Of a stretch of DNA of 64,000 bases, positions 45,559-56,300 are shown piece after piece. The stretch is from assembly GCA_032622095.1 (NCBI GenBank), contig CP136062.1, positions 7,901,710 to 7,965,709 on the forward strand, in the 5' to 3' direction. The translations under genes and the position numbers were made by a program. The notes under the pieces were generated by a model. That model had not been told where the DNA came from and did no database searches. It was given only the letters and a program-made list of their open reading frames with translations. Within the stretch, counting starts at the first letter, position 1, and each line of letters begins with the position of its first letter. This stretch comes from Siphonodentalium dalli. Its lineage: Eukaryota; Mollusca; Scaphopoda; Gadilida; Siphonodentaliidae.

Positions 45559-45962
45559 ATGATGTAAATCCCCCGCGATTGTGTTTAATATACACATATA
45601 CTAGTACTATCACCAGCAATGACGAAGAACTGAAACTGTCATCAGCTTCAAGATACATGCATATTAAACTATCACAAACATATGTTTTCGTCAGTTTTGA
45701 ATTCGCGCAGTTATATGCGCGAATTTCAAGTGCACGAATTAAAAACTGAGGAAACAATACATGATGTAAATCCCCCGCGATTGTGTTTAATATACACATA
45801 TACTAGTACTATCACCAGCAATGACGAAGAACTGAAACTGTCATCAGCTTCAAGATACATGCATATTAAACTATCACAAACATATGTTTTCGTCAGTTTT
45901 GAATTCGCGCAGTTATATGCGCGAATTTCAAGTGCACGAATTAAAAACTGAGGAAACAATAC
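45559..45962. repeat. Exact tandem duplication, 202 bp
   Basis: 45559-45760 and 45761-45962 appear identical base for base (starting ATGATGTAAATCCCCCGCG). The unit contains an inner palindrome GAATTCGCGCAG-TTATATG-CGCGAATTTC. Either a very recent duplication or an assembly artefact. Confidence 0.95.
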
Positions 45963-46011
45963 ATGTGCCGTAGTACTGCGCGAATTTAAATATGAGTAAG
46001 GTATTCAAAAT

Positions 46012-46840
46012 GAAAGTGTCAATGACACTGTAGCTCAACTTGGAAAGGTAATAATTTAATGTATTACTGTCGATGGAGTGATGTGGAATGTGGAAAGTTG
46101 AATTACATGTATATAAAAGTCAAATCTAAGATGGTTGCTGGCGGCAATGTTTTCCAACAATTCAAAAACATTTGATAGCTTTAGTCATGCACAGAGTAGA
46201 ATCCAAGATAGCCGATGGCAGCCATGTTGTAATGCCGAATAAACCCAAAAAGACTCGTTCCCATCTACATGTCAATGTCAAAAGTCAAGACAAATTTCAT
46301 AATGATCCGACCAAAGGTACGACCTGTAGCCCGTGCCAAAGGATTTAGTCATGCAATGAGTAAAATCCAAGATGGCTGCTGGTGGCCATGTTTTTGGCCG
46401 AATGAGCCCAAAATGACTCGTTCCCATCTATATTCCAATTTCAATAGCCATGACAAATTTTATGATGATCAGACTAAAGGTACGACCTGTAGCCCGTGCT
46501 AAAGGATTTAGTCATACAAAGAGTAAAATCTAAGATGGCTGCCGGCGGCCGTGTATTTGGGCCGAATGACCCCAAAATTACTCGTTCCCATCTACAAGTC
46601 AATATTAACACCCAAGACAAATGTCATGATGATCAGATGAACAGTACGACCTGTGTCCTGTGCTAATGGATTGAATTTTGAAATCCAAGATGGCCGCTGG
46701 CTGCCATGTTTTTTTCCGAATGACCCCAAAATGACTCGTTCCATCTACATTCCAATTTTAACAGCCATGAAAATTTTTATGATGATCAGACTAAAGGTAC
46801 GACCTTGTAGCCCATGTTAAAGGATTTAGTCATACAAAGA
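46012..46840 (+). mobile_element. Second small monomer element (S2), right end missing
   Basis: Left end TGAAAGTGTCAATGACACTG as in S1, then about five monomers with ATCCAAGATGGC and CTCGTTCCCATCTACAT. It ends at AGTCATACAAAGA, where a MITE fragment begins, so its right terminus is lost. Confidence 0.75.
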
Positions 46841-46993
46841 TGCACACAGCGGCAACTACACCATGGTCGAATGGCAAATACACCGCGGCCCAACTGTAGT
46901 TAGCTGGTGGAGCCACTATGTAGTTGCATTTCGGCCGCAGTGGCAATGCTAAGCGCACCGTGGTTAAGTGGACACTTGTTTTGCCCAGCAGGG
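46841..46993 (+). mobile_element. Right-half fragment of the 389-bp TA-flanked MITE
   Basis: Begins CACACAGCGGCAACTACACC and ends in GCCCAGCAGGG with TA following. It matches the right 150 bases of the complete copies at 50969 and 52397. Confidence 0.85.
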
Positions 46994-49046
46994 TAGTACA
47001 TGTGTATTCAGTTCAAATTCATACATATATATTTCAGACTTTCATGTTTACAAAATGTAGGCGCGCATAGTCCCGCTTGCTGGGTTTTGGCCAGCCGCGC
47101 GGTTTCTATCAAGATAAAATAAAGAGCGGAAATACATTCATAAATGTTGCGTAAATTGAATTAGTTTACTCACGATGGATGTCCATTGAAACTCTTTGAT
47201 GGTTTAACACTGCTTAATCCACTATCCATAAGCACAAGTGAATGTTACACACTGTGTTTTCATATTGTACATGCTCCTATATTAATTGTAATTCATAATT
47301 ATTAATAAGGAATTAATTTAATACTCCGATTCAATGCTGACGAAATAAATACGGTAACATCTCCCGGCCACGTGGTCTCGCTTTGATTTTCCAGGAATTT
47401 ATGTGACGTCATAAGCCATACATAGAAATCGTTCAAATGTATTTTTAGCTTCGAATCATTCAGTCTCAGACAGATAGTGCATTTGACACTTCACATCGTG
47501 TGACGTCAAAACAACTTAAACTGCCAATCATCGTGGCATGAGGGATCACCTTTTGATGAATGCCGACAATGAATGTTGGTTTTGGAGAATTCATTTTATA
47601 TTTTGCTACAACATTCAAGCTGTTTCTTTATACTTGTATACGAGTAATTTATCCAGAATGAAAAATCAACGGAAATCAACAGAACAAACTTGCATCGCAC
47701 TCATCCATCCCGCATCGACGATTGACCCATATTTAGCGCACGGGTGAATTTAATATCACGTGACAAATCATAACGGGATCGCTATAACCTGTACGACGTC
47801 CTGACGTATGCACGCACACCACATTTACGTGATCGCAGAAAGCATGCGAGAAATCCCTCTCTGAGGATATACAGGCATTGTTTGATATTTTTTCGCCAAC
47901 ATACGATGCGACGGAACCAGTCCGCCTTTAAATGTATACGAACAGTATTTAATTGAATCATTTACATTTCTTTACTATTACTATATATATATTGTGCATG
48001 CGGTCTTGGACTATATACGAAAATCATTATGTGAATCAACGATCGACCCCTTACGAATTGCATATCGCACACGAACACTCTATACTAACCGATAAGTATA
48101 TACATATATCAAATAATATTTTTAGCCAGAGAGTTTTAATGGAATATCATTATAATAAATATATATATATTGCTCTCACTTCCAAGAACTGGGACAGAAA
48201 TACTACTACATTGTATTTCTAGAACACTACGAATGCTGATTGAAGACAGGTCTGTTGAACTAAATATTTGTTCCACATGACTATATTTTAGGGATTATCT
48301 GACTTAGCCATTTTCTAAGAAGGGCCTATTAAACCGACTCTGTCGCATCGTATAGGGCGAATACATGATAATAAATGCCGATGTTAATGGCGAGAATTGA
48401 TGGTGTTTCTTGTATATATGTAATGTGCTTGATTACTTGTAAATACTAATTTCACATGTAAACTTATTCATATATTTTATCTCAAATACTGTATGCATAT
48501 GTACGGTTTTTTATTGAGATTAAACATATTACATATTACGCTCTCCGTATTTGGCTAGGCGCGCAATTGATCGCTCACTGGTTTTCAATTTTAGCCGCGC
48601 GATGGTGCGCAAGAGCGATCGCGCGCCTCAAAAATTAAAGTCTGATCTTTCTGTTGATTCCAACGTTAACACTATTACTTAATATTTTTACCACTTTAGA
48701 GGGCGTTCTTTATTAGATGAACATTATTTTACCCACACGTCATGATTCCATGATTTTAAGGTGAAGTTGAACAGAAGCGAGCGCTAAGCTTTGTTTTCAT
48801 TAACGCATGCTCACACCAGGACGGTGTGGTAATAATAGTAATAGCATGATTTTGTCGGGCACCTTGATTTCTTTACAGCCCTCCAGGAATGATTAACTCC
48901 GTCTCGGGTCTATAAATAAGCCCTCGGGCTGTTAATCATTCCTGTCGGGTCCAGGTGCTACCACGGCCGAGTACTAGTAACTTTATAACCCTGTGGCGAC
49001 TGCAGTAGCATTCTTTAATGTGCACACACCAAGGCGGAATACAGGA
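46994..49046. other. Unassigned DNA with two small palindromic sites
   Basis: GGCGCGCAATTGATCGCTC (48557-48575) is partly complementary to GAGCGATCGCGCGCC (48613-48627). AGGAATGATTAAC near 48884 pairs with GTTAATCATTCCT near 48931. A frame at 47953-48222 has no recognisable content. Confidence 0.45.
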
Positions 49047-49107
49047 GAAGTCGGCCCCGCTACGAAGTCGGCCCCAGAGAAGTCGGCCCCGTACGAAGTC
49101 GGTCCAG
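49047..49107. repeat. GAAGTCGGCCCC short tandem repeat
   Basis: Four copies of GAAGTCGGCCCC or GAAGTCGGTCC are spaced 13-17 bases apart. Inverted relatives (GGGGCCGACTT, GGGCCGACC, GGGCTGACTTC) stand at 49623-49690 and GGGGAAGTCGG near 49792, 600 to 700 bases away. Confidence 0.85.
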
Positions 49108-49460
49108 CTATTAACATCAGTTAGTGACATGTTTACTCAATTGAGTAACATACATGTATATCAGGTGTCACGGAAACCTTGTTCAACACTACATTGTATA
49201 TGACTTAGTGTTGATCTTTATAGGCGTTTCGCTGACTGCTTCCTTGTGGAAATCCCTCTGGCGCGACGCCCATTATAATTATGACAGGACATTGTTTAAG
49301 TCTATAGATTAATTGGCTGACTAAGTGTGAAGGTTCGTATCTGGTCTAATACCATGTCTTGTATATATGGCTATTTTTCCGGTACAGATTTAAATTTCCG
49401 TTTAACGAACCCTATCGACATATCTGCGTAAAGCCATGACAGTGCGCGATAAGCAAATGG

Positions 49461-49581
49461 ATTGCCAGGAGGTGATATAATCCTCCTTGACACCATGTGA
49501 CCAAAACATGGTCGCATAAAATAGAATGCTACGAGGTGGTGTAATCCCTTATGACACCGTGTGGCGAAATGTCGGTCTCAT
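49461..49581. repeat. Degenerate tandem pair, about 67 bp
   Basis: GAGGTGATATAATCCTCCTTGACACC and GAGGTGGTGTAATCCCTTATGACACC (each shown over its first part) are followed by GTG, then A-or-G rich text and a TCGCA/TCTCA end. Diverged. Confidence 0.65.
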
Positions 49582-50060
49582 CTTATTGTGCCACAGGCAT
49601 TAACAAGCAGTAAAATAATAATGGGGCCGACTTTTCTTGACCAATCTTTAATTTACCCGGGCCGACCTTGTTTTGGGCTGACTTCTCCAGATACCCCGAG
49701 GCATGTACACAGGTCAGCCATTAATGTCCGCACCCCCAATCAGACAGCATACTGCAGAACAACAAAATACCTGGATAGATGTTGTAATGGGGGAAGTCGG
49801 TATTTTTGCATTCGGATCTTTATTCAGTGATCTCAAATGAGACTTTTCAGCTTTACAAACTTGGTATCTGACCGAGTTCTGATTTTTGTCAGAATACCCT
49901 GACCAGGTTGCGATCCCTGGCCCGCTAGCACGAGAGACCAGTACACTACAGTACCTGTCGGCTATCGACTTCCCTAGATTTAAGTAATTGACCCCCTCTA
50001 TAGTGGTGTCACCCCATGTAATACTGCTGTATTATATAAGAAATGAACGACGGTTTCAAT

Positions 50061-50168
50061 GTGGTCATGGGATTTTGACCGCGAGAAAAATTCAGCAAAC
50101 TGCATGAACCCCGAAGGGGTTCATGCGGAGTTTGCTGATTTTTTATCGCGGTCAAAACCCATGACCAC
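50061..50168. repeat. Long hairpin, 52-bp arms and GAA triloop
   Basis: Left arm 50061-50112 and right arm 50116-50168 pair almost completely around a three-base loop GAA (ACCCC-GAA-GGGGT). It would extrude as a cruciform. A copy of the left arm with no right arm is at 50617-50695, where the text breaks off just after CCCCGAA. Confidence 0.93.
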
Positions 50169-50231
50169 GCCGTTTATTATTTACATTTATATACTTACGC
50201 TCTTTAAAACACTTCTCCAAATATGTCCGTT

Positions 50232-50396
50232 ATTTCGTTTATAAAAATAATTTCCTATTTCTATATATTCGCTCTATATTTCGCCCTATTTCGCTGTATT
50301 TTCCTATTTCGATTTTTCGTGCTATTTCGCTGTATTTCCATATTTCGCTTTTTCGTTGTATTTCATATTTCGATAATTCGCTATATTTGACATATT
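50232..50396. repeat. TATTTCGC minisatellite
   Basis: CTATTTCGCTGTATTTCC-type words repeat with 8-16 base spacing about twelve times. Low complexity. Confidence 0.85.
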
Positions 50397-50616
50397 ACGG
50401 GATATGGGATTATATGATAATCAACATTCTGATAGTCAATCGAACATCTCGTTCCACCCGTGCTCGCGATTAGATGCCACTAGCCATCCAATCGTAAACC
50501 TCGATTACATATTGTTTGCTATCAAATCCTTGGCGTATTGGCTGACTAGATACCCAAGCAGTCGGTAATGTCCGACAATCCCCGGTGATTTCCGGGACCA
50601 ATGTGTTCATATAAGA

Positions 50617-50695
50617 AATGAACGGCGGGTTCAATGTGGTCATCGGATTTTTACCGCAAGAAAAATTCAGCAAACTGCATGAACCCCGAAGTAGT
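50617..50695. repeat. Half copy of the 50061 hairpin
   Basis: GGTTCAATGTGGTCAT and CAGCAAACTGCATGAACCCC match the left arm of 50061-50168 with a few changes. The complementary arm is absent. Confidence 0.85.
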
Positions 50696-50968
50696 AAAGC
50701 CAAAAAAATATATACCTGTGTTTCCGGTGACCCGCCCACCCCTATTTCGGAGCTCCCGACGGTTTTCATTTTATTCATTTTGCAAAATTCCAACGCATCC
50801 CGTTTTATTAGCTCAACTTACTTTGTAAGTTTGAGCTATTGCCATGGGTTGGCGTCCGTCATCCGTGTGTCTGTGTGTCCGTCAACAATTTACTTTGTCG
50901 CGGGATACAGGTTGTGCCTTTAGTCTGATCTCTTTGAAATTTGTCATGAATGTTGACATTGACATGTA

Positions 50969-51357
50969 CCCTGCTGGACAAAACAAGTGTCCATTGGCAC
51001 CGCGGTGTATTTGCCATTCGGGTGCAGTGTCAGAGTTTGAAACTGCAGTTGAGCGCCGCGGCCGAGCAGCAAGTACATGTACACCGCGGCCGAACGACAA
51101 GTACACATGTACACCATGGCCAAAAAGCAACTACAACTTGGCCGAATGGTATGTACACCGTGGTTAGATTTCTGGTTTGTATTGTCTTTTTCCAGTTGGA
51201 TGAATGTACACAGCGGCAACTACACCATGGCCGAATGGCAAATAAACCAATGCCCAACTGTAGTTAGCCAGTGGAGCCGCAGTGTAGTTGCATTTCGGCC
51301 GCGGTGGCAATGCTAACCGCACCGTGGTTAAGTGGACACTTGTTTTTCCCAGCAGGG
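50969..51357 (+). mobile_element. 389-bp MITE in the satellite, TA target duplication
   Basis: Ends CCCTGCTGGACAAAACAAG and TTGTTTTTCCCAGCAGGG are inverted repeats. TA stands at both borders (50967-50968 and 51358-51359). The flanking monomer reads GACATG-TA-GATGGGAACG, exactly the uninterrupted monomer text, so the empty site is known. It contains GCGGCCGAA repeats and many ACCGCGGC words. No protein. A TA duplication fits Tc1/mariner-like or ISL2EU-like transposition. Confidence 0.92.
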
Positions 51358-52396
51358 TAGATGGGAACGAATGATTTTGGGGTCTTTCGATCGAAAAACA
51401 TCTTGGCGGCCATCTTGGATTTCAAGGTTGTGCCTTTAGTCTGATCTTCATGAAATTTGTCATGGATGTTAATATTGACATGTAGATGGGAACGAGTCAT
51501 TTTTGGGTTGTTCGGCCAAAAAAAATGGCGGCCAGCAGCCATCTTGGATTTTACTCTTTGCATGACTAAATCCTGTGGCGCGAGCTACAGATCGTAGCTT
51601 TGGTCGGATCTTTATGAAATTTGTCATAAATGTTGACATTGACATGTAGATGTGAACGAGTCATTTTGGGGTCATTCGCCAAAAAACATCGCCGCTGGCG
51701 GCCATCTTAGATTTCAAAATTAAATCCATTGGCGCGTTCTGCAGGTCGTACTGTTTGTCTGATCATCATGAAATTTGTCATGGATGTTAATATTGACATG
51801 TAGATGGGAACGAGTCATTTTGGGGTTGTTCGACCAAAAAACATGGCCGCCAGCAGCCATCTTGGATTTTACTCTTTGCATGACTAAATTCTTTGGCTCA
51901 GGCTACAGGTTGTAGCTTTAGTTGGATCTTCATTAAATTTGTCATGGATGTTAACAATGACATGTAGTTGGGAACAAGTTATTTTGGAATAAACGGCCAA
52001 AAAACATGGCCGCTGGTGGCCATCTTGGATTTCAAAATTAAATCCATTGGTGCGGTCTACAGGTTGTACTGTTCGTCTGATCATCATGAAATTTGTCATA
52101 GATGTCAATATTGACATGTAGATGGGAACGAGTTATTTGGTTTCGTTAGGCCAAAAAACATGGCCACCAGTAGCCATCTTGTATTTTACTCTTTGCATGA
52201 CTAAATCCTTTGGCGCGGGCTACAGATCGTAGCTTTGGTCGGATCTTCATGAAATTTGTCATAGATTTTAACAATGACATGTAGATGGGAACGAGTCCTT
52301 TTAGGGTCATTCGGCAAAAAAACATGGCCGCCAGCAGCCATCTTGGATTTTACTCTTTGCATGACTAAATCCTTTGGCACAGGCTACAGGTCCTTA

Positions 52397-52784
52397 CCCC
52401 GCTGGACAAAACAAGTGTCCATTGGCACCGCAGTGTATTTGCCGTTCGGCTGCGGTGTCACAGTTTGTAACTGCAGTTGAGCACTGCGGCCGAACAGCAA
52501 GTACACCGCGGCCGAACGGCAAGTTCACTGCGTCCGAACGGCAACTACATGTACCCTCGCGGCCGAATGACATGTACATTTTTGGTTTGTATTTTCTTTT
52601 TTCAGTTTAATGAAAGTACATGTACACCGCGGCAACTACACCATGCCAAATAGCAAGTAAACCGCAGCCCAACTGTAGTTAGCCGGTGGAGCCGCGGTGT
52701 ACCGGTACATGTAGTTGCATTTCGGCCGCGGTGGCAACGCTAACCGCACCGCAGTTAAGTTGACACTTGTTTTGTCCAGCAGGG
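52397..52784 (+). mobile_element. 388-bp MITE in the satellite, second insertion
   Basis: Same family as 50969-51357, about 85 percent identical. Ends CCCCGCTGGACAAAACAAG and TTGTTTTGTCCAGCAGGG. TA borders at 52395-52396 and 52785-52786. The flanks join as AGGTCCT-TA-CTTTTGTCAG, matching monomer text AGGTCCTTACTTTGGTCAG. Confidence 0.92.
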
Positions 52785-53390
52785 TACTTTTGTCAGATCA
52801 TTATGGAATTTGTTATTAATGTTGACATTGACATGTAGATGGGAATGAGTCATTTTGGGGTCATTTGGCCAAAAAACATGGCCGCTGGCAGCCATCTTTG
52901 ATTTCAAAATTTAAATCAATTGGCGCGGTCTACAGGTCGTACTGTTCGTCTGATTATCATGAAATTTGTCATGGATGTTAATAATGAAAGGCTGATGGGA
53001 ATGAGTCATTTTGGGTAGTTCGGCCAAAAAAAACATGGCCGTCATGAGCATCTTGGATTTTACTCTTTGCATGACTAAATCCTTTGGCGTGGGCTACAGG
53101 TCGTAGCTTTGGATGGACCTTCATGAAATTTGTCATGGCTGTTGACCTTGACATGTAAATGGGAACGAGTCCTTTTGGGGTCATTCGGCCAAAAAACATG
53201 ACCGCCATCTGCCATCTTGGATTTTACTCTTTGCATGACTAAATCGTTTGGCACAGGCTACAGGTCCTTACTTTGGTCAGATCATCATGAAATTTGTCAT
53301 GAATGTTGACATTGACATGTAGATGGGAATGAGTCATTTTGGGGTCATTTGGCCAAAAAACATGGCCGCTGGCAGCCATCTTTAATTTCA

Positions 53391-56300
53391 AAATTAAATA
53401 AATTGGCGCGGTCTGCAGGTCGTACTGTTCGTCTGATTATCATGAAATTTGTCATGGATGTTAATAATGACAGGCAGATGGGAACGAGTCATTTTGGGGT
53501 AGTTTGGCCAAAAAACATGGCCGTCATGAGCATCTTGGTTTGTAATCTTTGCATGACTAAATCCTTTGGCGCGGGCTACAGGTCGTAGCTTTGGTCGGAT
53601 CTTCATGAAATTTGTCATGGCTGTTGACCTGGACATGTAAATGGGATCGAGTCATTTTGGGGTAATTCGGTCAAAAGACATGGCCGCCAGCAGCCATCTT
53701 TGATTTTACTCTTTGCATGACTAAATCCTTTGGCACAGGCTACAGGTCCTAACTTTGGTCAGATCATTATGAAATTTGTCATGAATGTTGACATTGACAT
53801 GTAGATGGGAATGAGTCATTGTGGGGTAATTTGGCCTAAAAACACATGGCCGCTGGCAGCCATCTTTGATTTCAAAATTAAATAGATTGGCGCGGTCTAC
53901 AAGTCGTACTGTTCGTCTGATTATCATGAAATTTGTCATAGATGTTAAGATTTACATGTAGATGGGAACGAGTTATTTTGGGGTCGTTAGGCCAAAAAAC
54001 ATGGCCACCAGTAGCCATCTTGGATTTTACTCTTTGCATGACTAAATCCTTTGGCGCGGGCTACAGGTCGTAGCTTTGGTCGGATCTTCATGAAATGTGT
54101 CAAGGCTGTTGACCTTGACGTGTAAATAGGAACGAGTCCTTTTGGGGGCATTCGGCCAAAAAACATGGCCGCCAGCAGCCATCTTGGATTCTACTCTTTG
54201 CATGACTAAATCCTTTGGCACAGGCTACAGGTCCTTACTTTGGTCAGATCATTATGAAATTTGTCATGAATGTTGACATTGACATGTAGATGGGAATGAG
54301 TCATTTTGGGGTCATTTGGCCAAAAAACATGGCCACTGGCAACCATCTTTGATTTCAAAATTAAATAAATTGGCGCGGTCTGCAGGTCGTACTGTTCGTC
54401 TGATTATCATGAAATTTGTCATGGATGTTAATAATGACAGGCAGATGGGAACGAGTCATTTTGGGGTAGTTTGGCCTAAAAACATGGCCGGCATGAGCAT
54501 CTTGGATTTTAATCTTTGCATGACTAAATCCTTTGGCGCGGGCTACAGGTCGTAGCTTTGGTCGGATCTTCATGAAATTTGTCATGGCTGTTGACCTTGA
54601 CATGTAAATGGGAACGAGTCCTTTTGGGGTCATTCGGTCAAAAGACATGGCCGCCAGCAGCCATCTTGAATTTTACTCTTTGCATGACAAAATCCTTTGG
54701 CACAGGCTACAGTTCATAACTTTGGTCAGATCATTATGAAATTTGACATGAATATTGACATTGACATGTAGATGGGAATGAATCATTTAGGGGTAATTTG
54801 GCCAAAAGCATAGCCGCTGGCAGCCATCTTTGATTTTAAAATTCAATAGATTGGCGCAGTCTACAGGTCGTACTGTTCGTCTGATTATCATGAAATTTGT
54901 CATAGATGTTAATATTGACATGTAGATGGGAACGAGTTATATTGGGGTCGTTAGGCCAAAAAACATGGCCACCAGTAGCCATCTTGGATTTTACTCTTTG
55001 CATGACTAAATCCTTTGGCGCGGGCTACAGGTCGTAGCTTTGGTCGGATCTTCATGAAATGTGTCATGGCTGTTGACCTTGACATGTAAATGGGAACGAG
55101 TCCTTTTGGGGTCATTCGGCCAAAAAACATGGCCACCAGTAGCCATCTTGGATTTTACTCTTTGCATGACTAAATCATTTGGCGCGGGCTACAGGTCGTA
55201 GCTTTGGTCGGATCTTCATGAAATGTGTCATGGCTGTTGACCTTGGCATGTAAATGGGAACGAGTCCTTTTGGGGTCATTCGGCCAAAAAACATGGCCGC
55301 CAGCAGCCATCTTGGATTCTACTCTTTGCATGACTAAATCCTTTGGCACAGGCTACAGGTCCTTAATTTGGTCAGATCATTATGAAATTTGTCATGAATG
55401 TTGACATTGACATGTAGATGGGAATGAATCATTTTGGGGTCATTTGGCCAAAAGAACATGGCCGCTGGCAGCCATCTTTGATTTCAAAATTAAATAAATT
55501 GGCGCGGTCTGCAGGTCGTACTGTTCGTCTGATTATCATGAAATTTGTCATGGATGTTAATAATGACAGGCAGATGGGAACGAGTCATTTTGGGGTAGTT
55601 TGGCCAAAAAACATGGCCGTCATGAGCATCTTGGATTTTAATCTTTGCATGACTAAATCCTTTGGCGCGGGCTACAGGTCGTAGCTTTGGTCGGATCTTC
55701 ATGAAATTTGTCATGGCTGTTGACCTTGACATGTAAATGGGAACGAGTCCTTTTGGGGTCATTCGGTCAAAAGACATGGCCGCCAGCAGCCATCTTGGAT
55801 TTTACTCTTTGCATGACAAAATCCTTTGGCACAGGCTACAGTTCATAACTTTGGTCAGATCATTATGAAATTTGTCATGAATATTGACATTGACATGTAG
55901 ATGGGAATGAGTCATTTAGGGGTAATTTGGCCAAAAGCATAGCCGCTGGCAGCCATCTTTGATTTCAAAATTAAATAGATTGGCGCAGTCTACAGGTCGT
56001 ACTGTTCGTCTGATTATCATGAAATTTGTCATAGATGTTAATATTGACATGTAGATGGGAACGAGTTATTTTGGGGTCGTTAGGCCAAAAAACATGGCCA
56101 CCAGTAGCCATCTTGGATTTTACTCTTTGCATGACTAAATCCTTTGGCGCGGGCTACAGGTCGTAGCTTTGGTCGGATCTTCATGAAATGTGTCAAGGCT
56201 GTTGACCTTGACATGTAAATAGGAACGAGTCCTTTTGGGGTCATTCGGCCAAAAAACATGGCCGCCAGCAGCCATCTTGGATTCTACTCTTTGCATGACT

